64,000 nt of DNA from Lytechinus pictus (Eukaryota > Echinodermata > Echinoidea > Temnopleuroida > Toxopneustidae): NCBI RefSeq assembly GCF_037042905.1, contig NC_087254.1, forward strand, positions 14,307,103 to 14,371,102, written 5' to 3'. Positions 63,944-64,000 of this stretch are shown in pieces; position 1 is the stretch's first letter; every line of letters starts with the position of its first letter. The notes beneath the pieces are model-generated. The model saw nothing but the letters and a program-made list of their open reading frames with translations. It searched no databases and was not told the DNA's origin. Made by a program: the position numbers and the translations under genes.

Positions 63944-64000
63944 GGAGAAATTCCAATATCTCTGAGACATGATCAGAAAGGCCATGAACAAGAAGGAACC

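Overview
The window is metazoan nuclear DNA. It is AT-rich, its genes are split by introns with GT..AG junctions or are single-exon TRIM-like, and most of it is short non-autonomous transposons nested in one another. The mix of intronless RING/B-box (TRIM) genes, hAT-, TTAA- and TA-target MITEs, tRNA-derived SINEs with (ATT)n tails and CR1/Jockey-like LINE remnants suggests a marine invertebrate deuterostome, most likely an echinoderm such as a sea urchin. That assignment is an inference; no marker gene settles it. There is no bacterial operon, CRISPR array or phage region.

Two protein genes can be supported. (1) A single-exon TRIM gene on + (15321-17759) has a C3HC4 RING, two B-boxes, a coiled coil and a propeller-like C-terminus. 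Its frame is broken by a 574-bp hAT-like MITE (16393-16966) flanked by the perfect 8-bp duplication GATAGGGG; the flanking coding halves are in frame with each other once the insert and one duplication copy are discounted. (2) A FAM227-like gene on + has ten phase-compatible exons from 28268 to 43063 and a possible first exon at 23567-23687. It carries the FWWh-type signature DTFWYFFLHRY. With the first exon it would encode about 639 residues. One tRNA-like gene with anticodon TCA lies on - at 21455-21526, followed directly by a T6 terminator.

Layout: 1-7.1 kb holds hAT-like modular repeats, a 1.1-kb foldback with a nested MITE, a 230-bp tandem repeat and a GC-rich element. 7.1-9.4 kb is an internally deleted LINE with a MITE at the deletion junction. 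12.4-14.2 kb is a TTAA-type foldback split by a hAT-like element. 15.3-17.8 kb is the TRIM gene. 19.4-23 kb holds microsatellites, hAT modules, the tRNA and a motif-dense foldback. 23.6-43.1 kb is the FAM227-like gene, whose first putative intron contains a 2.5-kb element (24773-27290, 8-bp duplication GGAATAAC) carrying sixteen 110-bp satellite monomers. 43-64 kb is gene-poor: nested MITEs, two SINEs, another hAT-like modular element, a chain of three TTAA-flanked elements sharing boundaries (56491-58221), a LINE 3' remnant on -, and a possible promoter near 48.1 kb.

The strongest candidates for something undescribed are the satellite-carrying element with its A/B dimer structure, the chain of elements sharing TTAA sites, the hAT-like family built of repeated palindromic GC boxes, and the TCA-anticodon tRNA. 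All coordinates come from reading the sequence by eye; no search or folding program was run.
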